Notes: generated from the letters alone by a model not told the origin. DNA of 64,000 bases from Diprion similis (GCF_021155765.1 NC_060114.1:682001-746000); one strand, 5' to 3'. Positions 9,694 through 22,767 are shown, counted from the stretch's first letter. Made by a program: numbers and translations.

Positions 9694-11113
9694 CTAGTTC
9701 TGACGAGCGGCTGTCGAACGCACGGGTTGAACTAGACCTTGAACTAGACGAACTCGTCACCTACGCGTAATTACACGTCTCTACTCTCTAATTCTCTACG
9801 CAGGGAATGAGCGGTCAGAAAAATAAGTAGTATCAACGGAGAAAACTACTTTAAATTGATTCGGACGATTCATAAATGTTGGAATCGATACTAACAGAGT
9901 AATTAGAACTTAGGGAATAAAAGGAGTAGAACTCGATGAAGAAGGAGTTATAAACTGGATTGTCGGAGTATGGAATAAAAGCATATTTTTGACAGGTGGA
10001 ATAGATCTACATACTTGTAGAGAACTATGATGAAGATATACCTATGTATATCTATAGGTATGTTTATCTTCAGTCAGGGATTTATGCCCATTGTGTAAAT
10101 GCATACATTGTATGTGACGATACCGTGGTGTCAGCTGATGCGCCCGCCGGCACGACTTACTGGGTTCAGGGGCTAATTACATAGTTTCAATTTCATTGCA
10201 AATTTTGGACTATAGTTTTTGTCTTGCTTCACCCATGCCATGCTTCACTTCCAAAATCATGTATTTGCACATCTAAACTCCTGTAAGTTAAGTCTTTCGA
10301 GATTTATCAAAATTTTAAATTGCATTAGTTTGAGTCGAGGTTTGAGTAATATCTAGGGTACAGGTTTCTGATGTTTCTCAGATTTTTCGGATAGCTCTGC
10401 GAACAAAAATACGTTTCCGACATATCGATGGTAATAGCTAGCGTTGATAATTTTTCTCAAAAATGAGCAAAGGATCATTGGACGCAGAAGACTCAAAGCT
10501 TTCGGAAGATTTTGCAACCAATCATTAACTTTTATTGACATGTAAATCAAATTCCAAAGCCACGCATCTGTACTTTTTGGGCTGACACGCTTTTCACTTA
10601 ACAATAATAAAAACTTATCACGCGCACTTGTAACTCTTAATATTCCCGAAAAAATATTTTCATATGAGAAGGAAGATTATGGTCTGCGACGAAGTGATCT
10701 TTATGTTCAATTATGAATGCGTACAAACAAATTCTTGGGTTATCCTCTTGCTATACTACTTTCGATTACCGTTTTCGGTATTCTTTTTATTCTAGGCGCC
10801 TACAAACCTGGTATTTCCTTTTGAACAGCCTCTTCAACTTTTTCAACTTCACCTTTCAAACAGGTAACAACATAGTTAGATTTCACTTCTTGAAATCAAA
10901 TAAATGTGCAACAGTGGAAGGTGTGACTATACTCGCTTCAACTTCCTTTTATGCGGAATAGCAGATCTCAACTATGAGTAACTTTTGGTAACGGTAGTAC
11001 GTACAGCCGACAGGATAAGATTGACTTTACGGATAATGTTGCGTTGGAAGTACAATTTAATGATTTGAGAGCCATCGGATTACCCTCTTGAAAGTCAGTT
11101 AATGAAAAACAAC
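9694..11113. other. Intergenic stretch between the two LTR elements
   Basis: No supported gene. A short hairpin (gaagata-tacctat against ataggta-tatcttc) lies at about 10033-10074. Open frames of 80-90 codons at 10353-10604 (minus) and 10713-10961 (plus) have no recognisable motif. Confidence 0.5.
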
Positions 11114-11420
11114 TGTTCAGCATTCTCACCGAATTCATAAGAGAAAGCTCGAAATCACACGTGAACTGTTTCCTAAAATTCTCAAAACAAACCCACACAC
11201 ACAACCACACAAACACATTCACTACGTACACTCTCAAGGCAGCAAATGCCTTGTTTACCTCAGTTACACTCTTGTAGAGCTTGAGCGAGGATGTAAACTT
11301 CGAACCTCGTCAAGCAATTTCTATCCTATTGAATAAATTGTTAATTTTGGTTTCTTGTTAAGAAAAACTGTGATTCGTATTTTACTCCCATCCTCACCTA
11401 ATCTAATCTAGTAAAAAACA
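11114..11420 (+). repeat. 5' LTR of BEL/Pao element (307 bp)
   Basis: Begins TGTTCAG and ends AAAACA (TGTT / AACA inverted ends). It contains an AATAAA at 11332-11337. Identical by eye to 16883-17189. Confidence 0.95.
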
Positions 11421-11421
11421 T

Positions 11422-11440
11422 TTGGTCCTACGAGCCGGAT
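11422..11440 (+). other. Primer binding site, possibly tRNA-Arg
   Basis: ttggtcctacgagccggat lies just after the 5' LTR. Its complement would end ...ggctcgtaggacca, which resembles an arginine tRNA 3' end from memory. The assignment is tentative; the position is right for a primer site. Confidence 0.5.
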
Positions 11441-11706
11441 TGGAGTGAATACACGAACAGAAACTCGGAAAAGTGTCGATTATTTCGAAACGAAAATCTC
11501 GTCAACCTCATCGACACTCTCAGTCGCTCTCACACATACGAGTCGCGGTAGTGTTGGTGCGTGGTGATATAGTTGTGCGAGTGTGTTCGCGTCTCGTGTC
11601 TCATCGCTATCGTATCTATCAGTGTCCGCGTGTAGTGCGTGCTCCCCCCAGTATCGCTGGTATTGGGGTTCTGTATCGTTGTTCCAACGAAGTGTATCGG
11701 TTACGT

Positions 11707-14700
11707 ATGTGCGCGTCGCTACGAAAGGCACTCGAAGAAAAATGGAGACAATTCCAAAATGATCACGATAAAATTGAAAATGAAGCATCAAGCGACGACA
11801 TGAAAATGAGGTACTTTACAGAAGATTTTTTCTCAACATCGGAAGAAATTTATCTCACGCAAAAAGGAAAGTTATTGGACTATCTTCGTGTATTTGTTGA
11901 CAGACCTCCCGAAGTTGCAAGAGTTGACCCCATTCCAATAGTACGACAATCACTGCCAAAAATCAATATCCCAAAATTCTCGGGAGACTTTACCGAATGG
12001 CTAAACTTTCGCGATCTCTTCAAGTCTATGGTGATTGACGCACCGTTGTCGCCAATAGAGCGAATGCACTATCTAAAAACTAATCTAACAAAGAAAGCCT
12101 CTTCCCTAATTGCTTCAGTGCCTTCCACTGCTGACAATTTTGAAGTCGCGTGGCAGCTTCTTTCCTCTAGATATGACAAAACTCGCTTATTAACCAATGC
12201 TCAAATTGCTAGCCTTTTCTCACTCCCAGCTATGACCTCGGAGTCCTCCTCGGATCTGAAGGTCCTCTACAACGGAACCTCCAATGCACTCGGTGCATTG
12301 AAGGCATTAGGACGCCCCGTTGACAATTGCGACGATTTTATCGTGTATATGACAGTGCAAAAGTTAGATAAGCAATCTCGGCGCGAGTGGGAAGCCTCTG
12401 TCGGAGCAAAAAAGGAACCATCTACTTTCAAGGAACTGCAATCCTTTCTCGAGAATCGCATTTGCTCCATCGAGGCCCTCGAAGGAGCGACAAAACCTCG
12501 CGAAAGCTCAGCATCTACGAAAACCGCACCCTCAAGCGCTGTTCGTAACTCGAAAAAACCATCCAGCTCGTCGCCTCATCAGGGAGTCAAATCTCACGTA
12601 TCAAGCACCTCTCCAACCAATCAGAAATGCGCTTTATGCCAAGAAGGACATTTCGTTCTCTTCTGCGAAGCCTTTCGTGCTAAAACGGCTGAAGACCGAA
12701 GGTCCTTCGTGCTAGAAAACAAATTGTGCCTAAACTGCCTTGGGCACCACTACGCTCGCGACTGTCGTTCTCAAAAAACGTGTCAAGCCTGCAAGGGCAA
12801 GCATCATACCACTCTTCATGACTCTTACTCATCACCGGCTACAACGGTCAACTCAATTGGTGCTAAGCAACCACCTGAGAGACCAACTACCTCGACGTCA
12901 ACTCAACTCGCAACTCACAACGCTGAAGCACCAAGAGCTGCATCAACTCGCGTTCTTCTTGCCACTGCTCTCGTCGACGTCTCGACTTCAAGGGATAACA
13001 AATTTTTAGTGCGCGCGCTCATCGACCAAGGGTCTGAAGCAACATTTATCTCCGAATCTCTCGCTCAACGAATGAATGTCGCGCGATCATCCACGTCGGT
13101 AATTATTACTGGCATAGGAGCCAACGCTGCTACAACATCACGAGGATCTGTTTCTCTCTGGCTAACGTCTCGCGTAAATTCGGACTTTAAGTGTCAAGTG
13201 AACGCCCTCGTTCTCCCGAAATTGACAGCCTATCAACCACCGAGTCTCATACTGACATCACGATGGAAGCACCTTGATGGCCTCCCTTTAGCTGACCCAG
13301 ACTATTCTTCAACACGTCCCATTGAGCTATTACTTGGTGCTGACGTTTACGCACAACTAATTCTCGATGGAGTGCGAAAGGGAAACGCTAATACTCCGGT
13401 GGCTCAAAACACGCAATTAGGCTGGATAATCTCTGGCCAAATTGCAGCAAACTCGCCTAATTGCCTACCACTGAACAGCATGCAAATCTCGCTCGACAAT
13501 TCTCTTTCTTTATCTCTCCAGCGATTCTGGGAACAAGAAGAGATGGCACCTCCGCATCCGAGTCTTCGTCCAGACGAAGCCGAGTGCGAAAATCATTTCA
13601 TCAACACACACTCTCGTGAGCAAGATGGTAGATACACAGTACGTCTACCTCTAAAGAAACCTCTTGACTCTCTCGGTGACTCCTACACTCCGGCAACGAA
13701 AATGCTACACCGAATGGAACATCGCTTCTCACAGGACACCAAATTCTTCGAAGCCTACTCTGCCTTCATGACAGAGTATGAAACTCTAAACCACATGGAA
13801 GTCATTTCGTCAACGAGCTCAATACCAAAAACGTCCTACTATCTACCGCATCACGGTGTAAGGCGAGAGTCAAGTACTACTACAAAGCTTCGAGTCGTTT
13901 TCAACGGATCGCAGAAAACTAACGCCGGACATTCTCTAAATGATCATCTTCACGTGGGCCCAAAGATTTTGCCTGAACTCGTCAGCATCTTACTTCGATG
14001 GAGAGCGCACGCAGTCGTGTTCTCCGCCGATATGGAAAAAATGTATAGACAAGTATTGGTGCATGAAGAGGATCGTGATCTTCAACGAATTTTCTGGAGA
14101 AAGGACTCCTCATTGGAAATTAATACTTACCGTCTTCGCACGGTAACGTACGGCCTCACGTGTGCTCCCTTCCTCGCAATAAGAGTGCTCCGTCAACTCG
14201 CTCATGATGAAAGGGATCGCTTCCCAATTGGAGCCTCAGCACTTTCGAGCGACGTCTACGTCGATGACGTTTTATCTGGTGCTGACGACATCACCAGTGC
14301 CTTGATCAAGCAAAACGAATTAATCGAGTTGCTCAAGGCGGGCGGTTTCACTTTACGGAAATGGACCTCAAACACTCCAGAACTTCTTGAACATCTAACG
14401 CCTGAAGTCAGAGCCACGACAACGTCGATCGTCTGGCAACCGGAAACCTTCCACATGCTGGGGCTATCATGGCAATCGAGCAGTGACTCTTTTCTTTTCC
14501 AGTTAAACACTACCAAGCTTCAGCATCCTCTAACAAAAAGAAATGTGTTGTCGCGTATTGCTCAACTCTTCGACCCGCTTGGATGGCTGGCACCAGTTGT
14601 TATACTCGCAAAAATATCCATGCAATCCCTGTGGCTGCTTAAACTCGAATGGGATGACGCCTTACCTGACGAATAAGTCAACCGTTGGATCGAAATTCAT

Positions 14701-16809
14701 TCAGATCTACCAGCAATCTCGAATTTCCGCATTCCTCGATGGCTCGGATTAAACTCATCGCAACAGACTGTCGAGCTTCATGGTTTCGGGGACGCGTCAC
14801 AGCTTGCTTATGCTGCTGTAGTGTATTTGCGCATTATTCGTGATGGACAATCTTCGGTTACTCTCGTATCGTCCAAAACGAAAGTCGCTCCGGTCAAACA
14901 AGTTTCCCTGCCGCGATTAGAACTTTGTGCTGCTAACCTCGTCACGCGACTAGCTAAAACTATCCTTGCTATGCTCAAACTCGATTGTCCGGCTCACCTT
15001 TGGTCAGACTCGACGATAACACTTGCGTGGATACGTGCACACCCGACCAAGTGGACAACCTACGTAGCTAATCGTGTAGCTGACATTCAACTTGCTCTCC
15101 CGAATGCTATTTGGCACCACGTTGAATCAGCAAGCAATCCGGCAGATTGCGCATCTCGAGGAGTTCTCGCATCGGACCTTCAAGACCACTCTCTCTGGTG
15201 GAGAGGCCCTGAATGGTTGCACGAAGATGCTAACAACTGGCCGTCCAGTCCTCGTAAACCTCCGAATGATCTTCCAGAAACTCGTTTAACGTCTCACGCC
15301 GTCGCCGAACAAATTGACGAGCCATACTATCTCCTCACCAAGTACTCGAACTTGACTAGGTTATCAAGAATCACTGCTTGGTGTTGTCGTGTCAATCTCA
15401 CAAAAAATGGTAAACGCAATCTAACTCCAGCACTCACGCCATCTGAAATCGCTGCCGCCCTCCTGCGTCTCATTCGAGTTGAACAAAACCGCAATTTTAA
15501 AACTGAAATTCGTCTTCTCGAATCCGGACAAACGCCTTCGAAAGGGCAACTTCTCCAACTGAGCCCCCTTCTCGACGACAAAGGTCATCTCCGCGTGGGC
15601 GGACGGCTAAAAAACTCACTTCTCGATCCTGATGAGAAACACCCTTACATTCTACCAAGCCGATCTCCATTGACTAAGTTACTCATCGAACATTATCATA
15701 AGGAAACTCTTCACGGCGGAGTGCAGCTCACTCTCGCCACCCTCCGACAACGATACTGGGTGATTGGTGGTCGCACTGCAGTGAAAGCGGTCATACACAG
15801 ATGTCTTATTTGCGTGCGACACCGAGCTACGACAGCGACTCAAATCATGGGAAATCTTCCGAAGGCTCGAGTCACCCGAGCTCGACCCTTCCTCCACTCT
15901 GGAGTAGATTACGCTGGTCCAATCTACCTTCGAACTGCGAAAGGAAGGGGACACAAATCGTACAAGGCTTACATTGCCGTGTTCGTTTGTTTTTCGACAA
16001 GAGCGGTACACCTTGAAGCCGTATCCGACTACACCACTGATAGCTTCTTGGCGGCATTCCGGCGATTCGTTTCGCGCAGAGGAAAGTGCGCTACACTTAC
16101 AAGTGATTGCGGAACAAATTTTGTAGGAGCAGACGCTGAACTACGAGCTCTCCTTGCTACTACTTCTGCTGAATCCGAGAAAATCGCGAATATTCTCGCC
16201 AACGATGGAACGTTGTGGAAGTTTAACCCCCCAGCGGCTCCGCACTTCGGCGGACTCTGGGAAGCAGCGGTGAAATCGACAAAACATCATCTTCGACGAG
16301 TGCTAGGCGAGAACACCTTGACTTTCGAGGAAATGACTACACTACTGACACAAGTGGAAGCTTGTCTCAACTCTCGTCCACTCCAAGCTCTCACAGACGA
16401 TCCTGACGATCTGTCAGCGCTCACGCCAGCTCATTTTTTAATAGGTGAACCCCTCACTGCCGTCCCGGAACCGTCTCTCGTCAACTTACCTCACTCACGC
16501 CTATCAAGATTTCAGCTCATTCAGCAAATGCAACGTCACTTCTGGAATCGATGGTCATCTGAGTATCTGCATACTCTGCAGTCCCGGCACAAGTGGCAAC
16601 AACCTCAGCCTTCTCTGCAAATCGGTGACCTCGTTCTTATAAAAAACAAACAATTACCACCGACTAAGTGGCCTTTAGCTCGTGTCACTAACGTTCATTC
16701 GGGAGAAGATAAAAAAGTCCGCGTTGCTACTGTTAAGACAGCAACATCATCATTAACTCGCCCAGTTGTGAAGCTTTGCCCTTTACTCAAAAGTGACGAA
16801 GCCCAATAA
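11707..16809 (+). pseudogene. BEL/Pao gag-pol polyprotein with one in-frame TAA
   Basis: The single polyprotein supplies all replication functions. The start is the first in-frame ATG at 11707; the upstream open frame has no ATG. Order: a gag domain (KINIPKFSGDFTEWLNFRDL, DUF1759 type), then Cys/His knuckles beginning CALCQEGHFVLFC and continuing CLNCLGHHYARDC and CQACKGKHH. Protease has LIDQGSE, Asp 440 (DQG rather than DTG, common in this group). RT has YVDD at 851-854. RNase H has FGDAS. Integrase has an HHCC region (CLICVRHR) and D1401, D1467, E1519 within HFGGLWEAAVK. A DUF5641-like tail has WPLARVTNVHSGEDKKVR. TAA at 14674-14676 (codon 990) falls between RT and RNase H; the frame is the same on both sides. 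Everything else is open, so this is one nonsense mutation, a sequence error or a readthrough site. Confidence 0.93.
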
Positions 16810-16866
16810 ACAAAAAAAAAACCATTTCATAGTACGCTGAGTACTCGACACTCAATTTCGTCCTCC

Positions 16867-16881
16867 GACGAGGCGGGCGGA
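16867..16881 (+). other. Polypurine tract of BEL/Pao element
   Basis: A purine-rich stretch (cgaggcgggcggaa) directly before the 3' LTR, interrupted by a few C. It is the expected plus-strand primer position. Confidence 0.5.
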
Positions 16882-16882
16882 A

Positions 16883-17189
16883 TGTTCAGCATTCTCACCG
16901 AATTCATAAGAGAAAGCTCGAAATCACACGTGAACTGTTTCCTAAAATTCTCAAAACAAACCCACACACACAACCACACAAACACATTCACTACGTACAC
17001 TCTCAAGGCAGCAAATGCCTTGTTTACCTCAGTTACACTCTTGTAGAGCTTGAGCGAGGATGTAAACTTCGAACCTCGTCAAGCAATTTCTATCCTATTG
17101 AATAAATTGTTAATTTTGGTTTCTTGTTAAGAAAAACTGTGATTCGTATTTTACTCCCATCCTCACCTAATCTAATCTAGTAAAAAACA
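16883..17189 (+). repeat. 3' LTR of BEL/Pao element (307 bp)
   Basis: Identical by eye to 11114-11420, including the AATAAA. It is followed by ttttgagc, which does not match the left flank. Confidence 0.95.
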
Positions 17190-18942
17190 TTTTGAGCAAA
17201 AAACCGTTGATTTTTCAGTAATGTTATTTATGTAATTTTGAACATTTCAAAATTTTCCCTCCGAGGAAAAGATTTTTTCGCGTCTCTTTTTGGTACTTTA
17301 TGAATTAACAATAATCAACATTTAGCATCTCAACAATTGAGAAGAAAAAGATGGTTTGACAAGTACTTCAATACTATGCAGAAGGTAAAATAAATTTTTT
17401 TAGCTATTTTTCATCTTATTTTCAGAAAGTTGTATTACTGAAAGACAGTGTTAACATTTTTTTTTAAATTTTCAATAAATACACAAGACTTTTGTTCTAG
17501 ATTCCAGTTAATTTGCAACGAACTTCATGGTAGATCCATTTTCGTTATTCATTTTCATATTTGTTGAAGAACTTGCGTAATTTTTCTCAATTAAAATCTA
17601 ATAAGCGCTTCCGAATTTTGCGAAAAAACTCATAAAATAGGTTCAGCCTTCGAGATATCTTCATAATGCTTCTGGCAAAGATACAGAGTCTTTCAGAATT
17701 TTTTAAATGTTTTCAAAATTTGAAACATTGAATTTGTTCAATTCACAATTTTAGAAGTGCACAACAAAGCCAAAAAATTCTTCGTAGGGACATTCTTGAC
17801 ACGATTGGAATTGAAAATGAAGTAGTGTCAAATTTTTCCAAAATATTTGTATCTCAAAGTTGACTTCTAAAAAAAAATCTGAAAAAGTAAATTGAACATC
17901 TTAGAGATGCCACTGTCGCGTGTAAAATATTTGATATATTCAGGTACATATAAACGATACTCGTTCATGCAAGATTGACTTTTATTTCTCCGTTGTATAA
18001 TTCCGGCGTACATATTTCTCGTACAGGACTTTCTCAACTTATCAATTTCACGATGACGACGGTATGTTACCAACGTTTTGCACGTGATAGTTGCTGATTA
18101 TGAAGAACTTCTTTCACCGGCGTGGTCAGTTACTTGGTCGATAATACGTGAAACTGCTAATACCCCCGGGCCCACCCAGGCCCGCTGAACTGTTATGAAA
18201 AATAACCCAGGGTTATAAGTCTTTATATATCCTCAGTCAACGCTGAATAATGCTCGTGGCTCGCGGTTTAAATTACGGGTCTGCACGTGTTCAATGCTGA
18301 CTGCTGCTACGGCCGTTAGCTCGTACGACGGGCGGCATGTGCCAAAGAGGGCGCTAGCAAGCGATCGATTTCGCGGCGAAAATTCGCTGTTTCGTGCTTC
18401 AGCTCGTGCAAGTTTTCTCGCAGCTCTTAAGTTCGATTTTATTGCTCTTAGTCCTGAATTAAAGGTAAAGGATGGATCTGTGCCGTGTGTTTCGTAGAAT
18501 TTTGAAAAAAAAATTCGTTCTTGTTTTATTACGACGGAAACTTTTCTCACTTTCAGTGTCGTTTTTTACGACTCTGAAAAAGAATTTTGAAATTCGGAAA
18601 AATGCACGGCACAGATTGCTTCTTTACCTTCAAAATGCTTCTAATACAAATTCAATATCTTTGTAAATGACGGAGAAAACTTGCATCGCGTGAACCACCG
18701 CAAGCGCCAGGTGCGCCGGGAGTAGGCAACGCCCTTGTCCTCCGCTTTATAGTTTTCCATTTGTTCCTCAGTATTAGAAACGAAAATTTATATCTCTCTA
18801 TTAAATGTTCGTTAAAAAATATCTCTCCTCATATTCTTGTAGGAAATTGAACGCTCTACAAAAAAGGTCTCGTATAATTTTTCCGTAAACCTCACCGTTT
18901 GAAAGATATTAAAGGTAAAATTTCAAGACAAATTTCTGTTTT
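17190..18942. other. AT-rich intergenic stretch
   Basis: No supported gene. 18230-18470 is clearly more GC-rich and CpG-containing than its surroundings; it could be a host 5' exon or promoter, without further evidence. 18840-18940 holds one copy of the dispersed ~95-bp module described under findings. Confidence 0.45.
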
Positions 18943-19780
18943 GCTTATGAATTTTATAACTTAAAAAAATTTTTTTTTTATGAATTGCGCAATTCATAGT
19001 TTTGTAGGAAATTAACTGTTCTACAAAAATGGTCTCCTATGATTTGTCGATTAAATTAAGCGTTTCAAAGATATTCATCGTCAAACTCCAATGGTTGCAA
19101 ATTTTAACAGTTTTTGATTGATAATTCAGAAAATTTTGATTCAGTCTATGACTTTCAGGGAAATTTGTACGAATTTGAATTTCTATCGTAAAAGCAACTA
19201 TCATAAAGAAGTTTTTTGTTCGAAAATTTATTTAAAACTTTTATTCTGATATTTTTCTAAATTTTATCTTTAATAATTTAAAATCCTGATGGTGTTTTTT
19301 TTTTTTGAACTCACTTGATAATTAAATAAAAAAAACTTTTTAATAACCAATTGAACATTTTTTCTCTTTAACATTGATACTTTTCATTATAAATTTCTAA
19401 CAAGACCGTTATTTTTTCACGATTTAATGAAGCATTGACTCTCAGTCAGAAATAATGCTCTAATTTTTTTTTATAGATGAAACTAAACATGTTTACGACT
19501 GAAAGAAAAACTAGAAAAATAGTTCAAAACATTTCTCTGTTCATAGAAACTGAAATTCGTATCCCTGAAAGTCATAGACTGAATTAAAATTTTCTGAATT
19601 ATCAATCAAAAACTATTAAAATTTGCAACCCTTGGAGTTTGACGATGAATATCTTTGAAACGCTTAATTCAATTGACAAATCATAAGAGACCATTTTTGT
19701 AGAGCAGTTAATTTCCTACAAAACTATGGACTGCGCGATTCATAAAAAAAAAATTTTCACGAGTCATAAAATTCATAAGC
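18943..19780. mobile_element. Foldback element with ~240-bp inverted arms
   Basis: The left arm (18943 to about 19200) begins gcttatgaattttat. The right arm (about 19540-19780) is its imperfect reverse complement ending ataaaattcataagc. Identity stays high through the ccctgaaagtcatagact segment (19562) facing agtctatgactttcaggg. The ~340-bp centre is AT-rich and non-coding. A non-autonomous DNA transposon is most likely; superfamily and target duplication are not resolved. Confidence 0.8.
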
Positions 19781-19989
19781 CAAACAAACATATACATATA
19801 TATATTGTGATGCGAGACGCTAAATAAATTTAAAATCGAGTCCGCGTACCCCGAAAAAGGGGGCCGGAGGGGACAGGCGACCGGGCCACCACGAGGTGCC
19901 GGACGTCAAGTCAGTCAGATAATCATCGCGGTAAGCGACACATTGTACAATCATTTTGTACAATCCATTGATCGTACAAAAAAACTAAT

Positions 19990-20382
19990 GTGTTTCACAA
20001 GGTTTTTTGTAATGATTTCAACAAACCATATATTGGCCAAACGAGTCGGCTGTTAACAACTAGGATTAACAAACATAAGAACAATATCAAGGAGAGCGTG
20101 GATAGGCATACTGCTTTAACTAAACATCGCTTGGATTATGACCATTCCTTTGACTTTGGCAACACAAAAATTTCACACCATGAGACTAATTATCAAAGAC
20201 GTATCATTTTGGAAATGTGTAGTATTGTTGGTCACCAAGACGCTGTGAACTTCCGACAAGATGTGGAACTGCTTAGTAACTTTTATGTCAAATTAATTAC
20301 TGACACCACATTTCAGCCTTTCTCTTCCATTCTTTCACTCCAAAATAAAACGACAAAATTAAAGTTCAAATTACATTATTAG
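19990..20382 (+). pseudogene. GIY-YIG endonuclease, C-terminal fragment of a Penelope-like element
   Basis: A 130-codon open frame. It opens with a VFCNDFNKPYIGQTSRLLTTRI-type GIY-YIG core, with Tyr-Ile-Gly and the downstream Arg. It then has LTKHRLDYDHSFDFGNTKI and ETNYQRRIILEM, the conserved continuation seen in Penelope-like retroelements, where this nuclease nicks the target DNA. No reverse transcriptase lies upstream: the sequence before about 19985 is unrelated GC-rich DNA, so this is a 5'-truncated copy. The track begins at a GTG, not a true start. Matching 3' ends of the same family recur at 42085-42255 (minus) and 42556-42705 (plus). Confidence 0.82.
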
Positions 20383-21870
20383 CTATTAAGTCGACCATTG
20401 CAAATGTGTGCAAAAAACAGAAATAAGAACTCACTTGATTCGTTAATTCATTTGTTACGCTATTTCTGTTTTACCTATACTCCCTGTGTAAACGTAGGTA
20501 CGCTGCGCTGACGACAGCCGACGGTGCGATATATATTAAGGTGCATATAAAGACTCGTTGTACACCTCGAAAACGCGGGGATGCAAAACTCCTATACCGC
20601 TCAGGCGATCAGAGTGAAACTTGGGCAGTTAATTCCTTATTTTGGCAAAAAGTGGACCGTCTTTTTACTTTTTCAAAATTTTGAAAAAAAATTTACAGAT
20701 TAGTTACCACCCACAGAAAGTGGCCAAATATTCACAGTTAAACTGAATTGATCGAACTATCCGGTATGATGCCACTCGGCGGTGATGAAACACACATTTT
20801 GATCCCACTCCCATGAGATTTGATGGTGAATTGACGAAATGGCAGCTAATCTGGTTTTCGATTACGAAGAACACCGAAATCTCATTTTGGCGACATTTGT
20901 TACCGACCTTTCATGCATGCCGGTAATTTCTTACCAACATTACACGCATACATTACCGGCATGCACGTAATATCGGTAACAAATATCGCCAAAATGAGAT
21001 TTCGGTGTACTTCGTAATCGAAAACCAGATCAGCTGCCATTTCGTCATTTCACCATCAAATCTCATGGAACTAGGCTCAAAATGTGTATTTCATCACCGC
21101 CGAATGGCATCATACCGGATAGTTCGATCAATTCAGTGTAACTGTGAAAATTTGGCCAATTCATGTGGGTGGTAACTAATCTGTAAATTTTTTTTCAAAA
21201 TTTTGAAAAAGTACAAAGACGCCCACTTTTTGCCAAAATAAGGCATTAACTCCCCAAGTTTCACTCTGATCGCTTCAGCAGTATAAGAGTTTTGCATCCC
21301 CGCGTTTTCGAGGTGTATAACGGGTCTTTATATGCACCTGAAGCCGCCGCACCGCGCGGCCCCAGTCCTTTCGAATAGTTAAAATAAATAGATCCCACTC
21401 GAACTCCATTTTCAAATTCAGACTGCTTCTTCAGAATTAAAGTAGGAACACGATGATATTTTTCTCATAATTTTAAGTTGGTGAGTTGATAATAAAAGTG
21501 GAAAATGAAATTTATAAACAAAATAATAATTATCTAATAATGTCGAACGCAAATTTGAAATATATCACTGCATAGAATGACTCAAGGTCTTCAAAATCGA
21601 TGCCTTCCATTTTTTTGTACGATTAATGTATCCGAAGATACAGCAGTTTGATTGTTCGCATGCCCGACGTTTTTCGTGATTTCCTGCAATTTTTCACCAT
21701 TTATATCTTCTTTAAGAAAATTGGCAAATTTTTTTCGCCAAACACATGTTCCATTATTTCATCATGAGAATGGGTCTGTGAAATTAAAAAAAAATCGGAG
21801 TCATTGATCAAAATTTTTACCGAAAATCGTATGGTTTGACGTGAACGAGCTTATGGCGTGTTTTAAGCCA
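20383..21870 (+). repeat. 3' tail and following arm of the Penelope-linked repeat, copy 1
   Basis: 20383-20515 (tagctattaagtcgac to gtaaacgtaggta) matches 42575-42705 and, inverted, 42090-42230. After the inserted foldback at 20539-21339, 21385-21870 (agatcccactcgaactcc to gacgtgaacgagc) matches 42712-43085 and, inverted, 38480-38935. The order agrees in all copies, so these segments belong to one family. Confidence 0.75.
20539..21339. mobile_element. Near-perfect 800-bp foldback element
   Basis: Almost the entire element is one inverted repeat. aggtgcatataaagac at the left faces gtctttatatgcacct at the right, and the arms run to the centre near 20930 with only scattered differences and a short loop. 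It interrupts the Penelope-linked repeat. A single arm of the same family lies at 60004-60210. Non-coding. Confidence 0.9.
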
Positions 21871-22767
21871 CGCCGCATGAATATGGCATATTGCTAGCGT
21901 TGGCTTTTTTCCTTTGTTTAAGAAATCGTTAAAAAAACCTAATTTATCCGAAAAGTTCGGTTAATCGTCATGCTATAACGCCCCGACGATTTGCGCAATG
22001 ACTGTCATTTACCTTTTATTAATTATGTGATTCGACAGTTGAAGGGGTTCTACACTTTTAAAAAATGTGTTACCGATTTCTTAAGCTATCTCCCGGTCTA
22101 TCACAGAAAATATGATATGTTCGAATTGGAAAAATGTGTGAAAATTCAGGTTACTAGTCATCGAACTTATTACTTGCGGATTTTAGTTCATAACTTACAG
22201 GACAGTAGCGAGAGTTGAATTTAAGGTAGGGCAGCGGTAGTTACAGGTAGGGCGAAGGTGAGAATTTTACCGGATCTGATCTGGTCGATCGATGTTCGTC
22301 GTACTTGACTGGTGCGTGCAAGTGATTGAGGTAGTCCTTAATTGACGGGAGGGGGTCATAGATAGATAAGAGCAAAAAAAATTATTTATTCAGTTTTATA
22401 TTATTTCTCCAAACATATTATATTCGATATAATAATAAGAAGTCCTCCTTTAAAACAGCTAAATTCTTCGATTTACTATATTATTAAAAATGCGGATTAA
22501 TTTATTCAGATCAACTGACTTCGTACGTCTCTTTTCAAAGGCCAGAAAATACCATGCCTGCCACTCTTTCGTGACCCATTGACAGCCTTTGAGGCCTATT
22601 GATTGCAGTCCAAGTTAAAAACGTAGATTCGCACATAGAAGTGCTACATCCTATGATCGCCACAGATACCAAAGGATTATATGTGTCTTGAACGCCTCTC
22701 GATGCCTGTACAAAACTTGCATTTTGTTTTTCACTTTATCCACACTGTGATGGTTAAACTGGTTGTC
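21871..22767. other. AT-rich stretch without gene
   Basis: A short open frame at 21991-22218 has no recognisable motif. Nothing else is supported. Confidence 0.45.

Larger units (their letters stand above)
11114..17189 (+). mobile_element. BEL/Pao LTR retrotransposon, young copy
   Basis: A 6.1-kb element with two 307-bp LTRs that appear identical over their whole length, which implies very recent insertion or conversion. The polyprotein order (DUF1759-type gag, zinc knuckles, protease, RT, RNase H, integrase, DUF5641-type tail) is diagnostic of BEL/Pao. Only one in-frame stop interrupts 1700 codons. The bases flanking the LTRs (left aacaac, right ttttga) do not form the expected 4-6 bp target duplication. 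Confidence 0.96.

Noticed and set aside
11473..11706. Extension of the BEL/Pao polyprotein upstream to 11473
   Set aside because: The open stretch starts at GTG, lacks an ATG and shows no gag homology. The first ATG at 11707 is followed by typical gag sequence.
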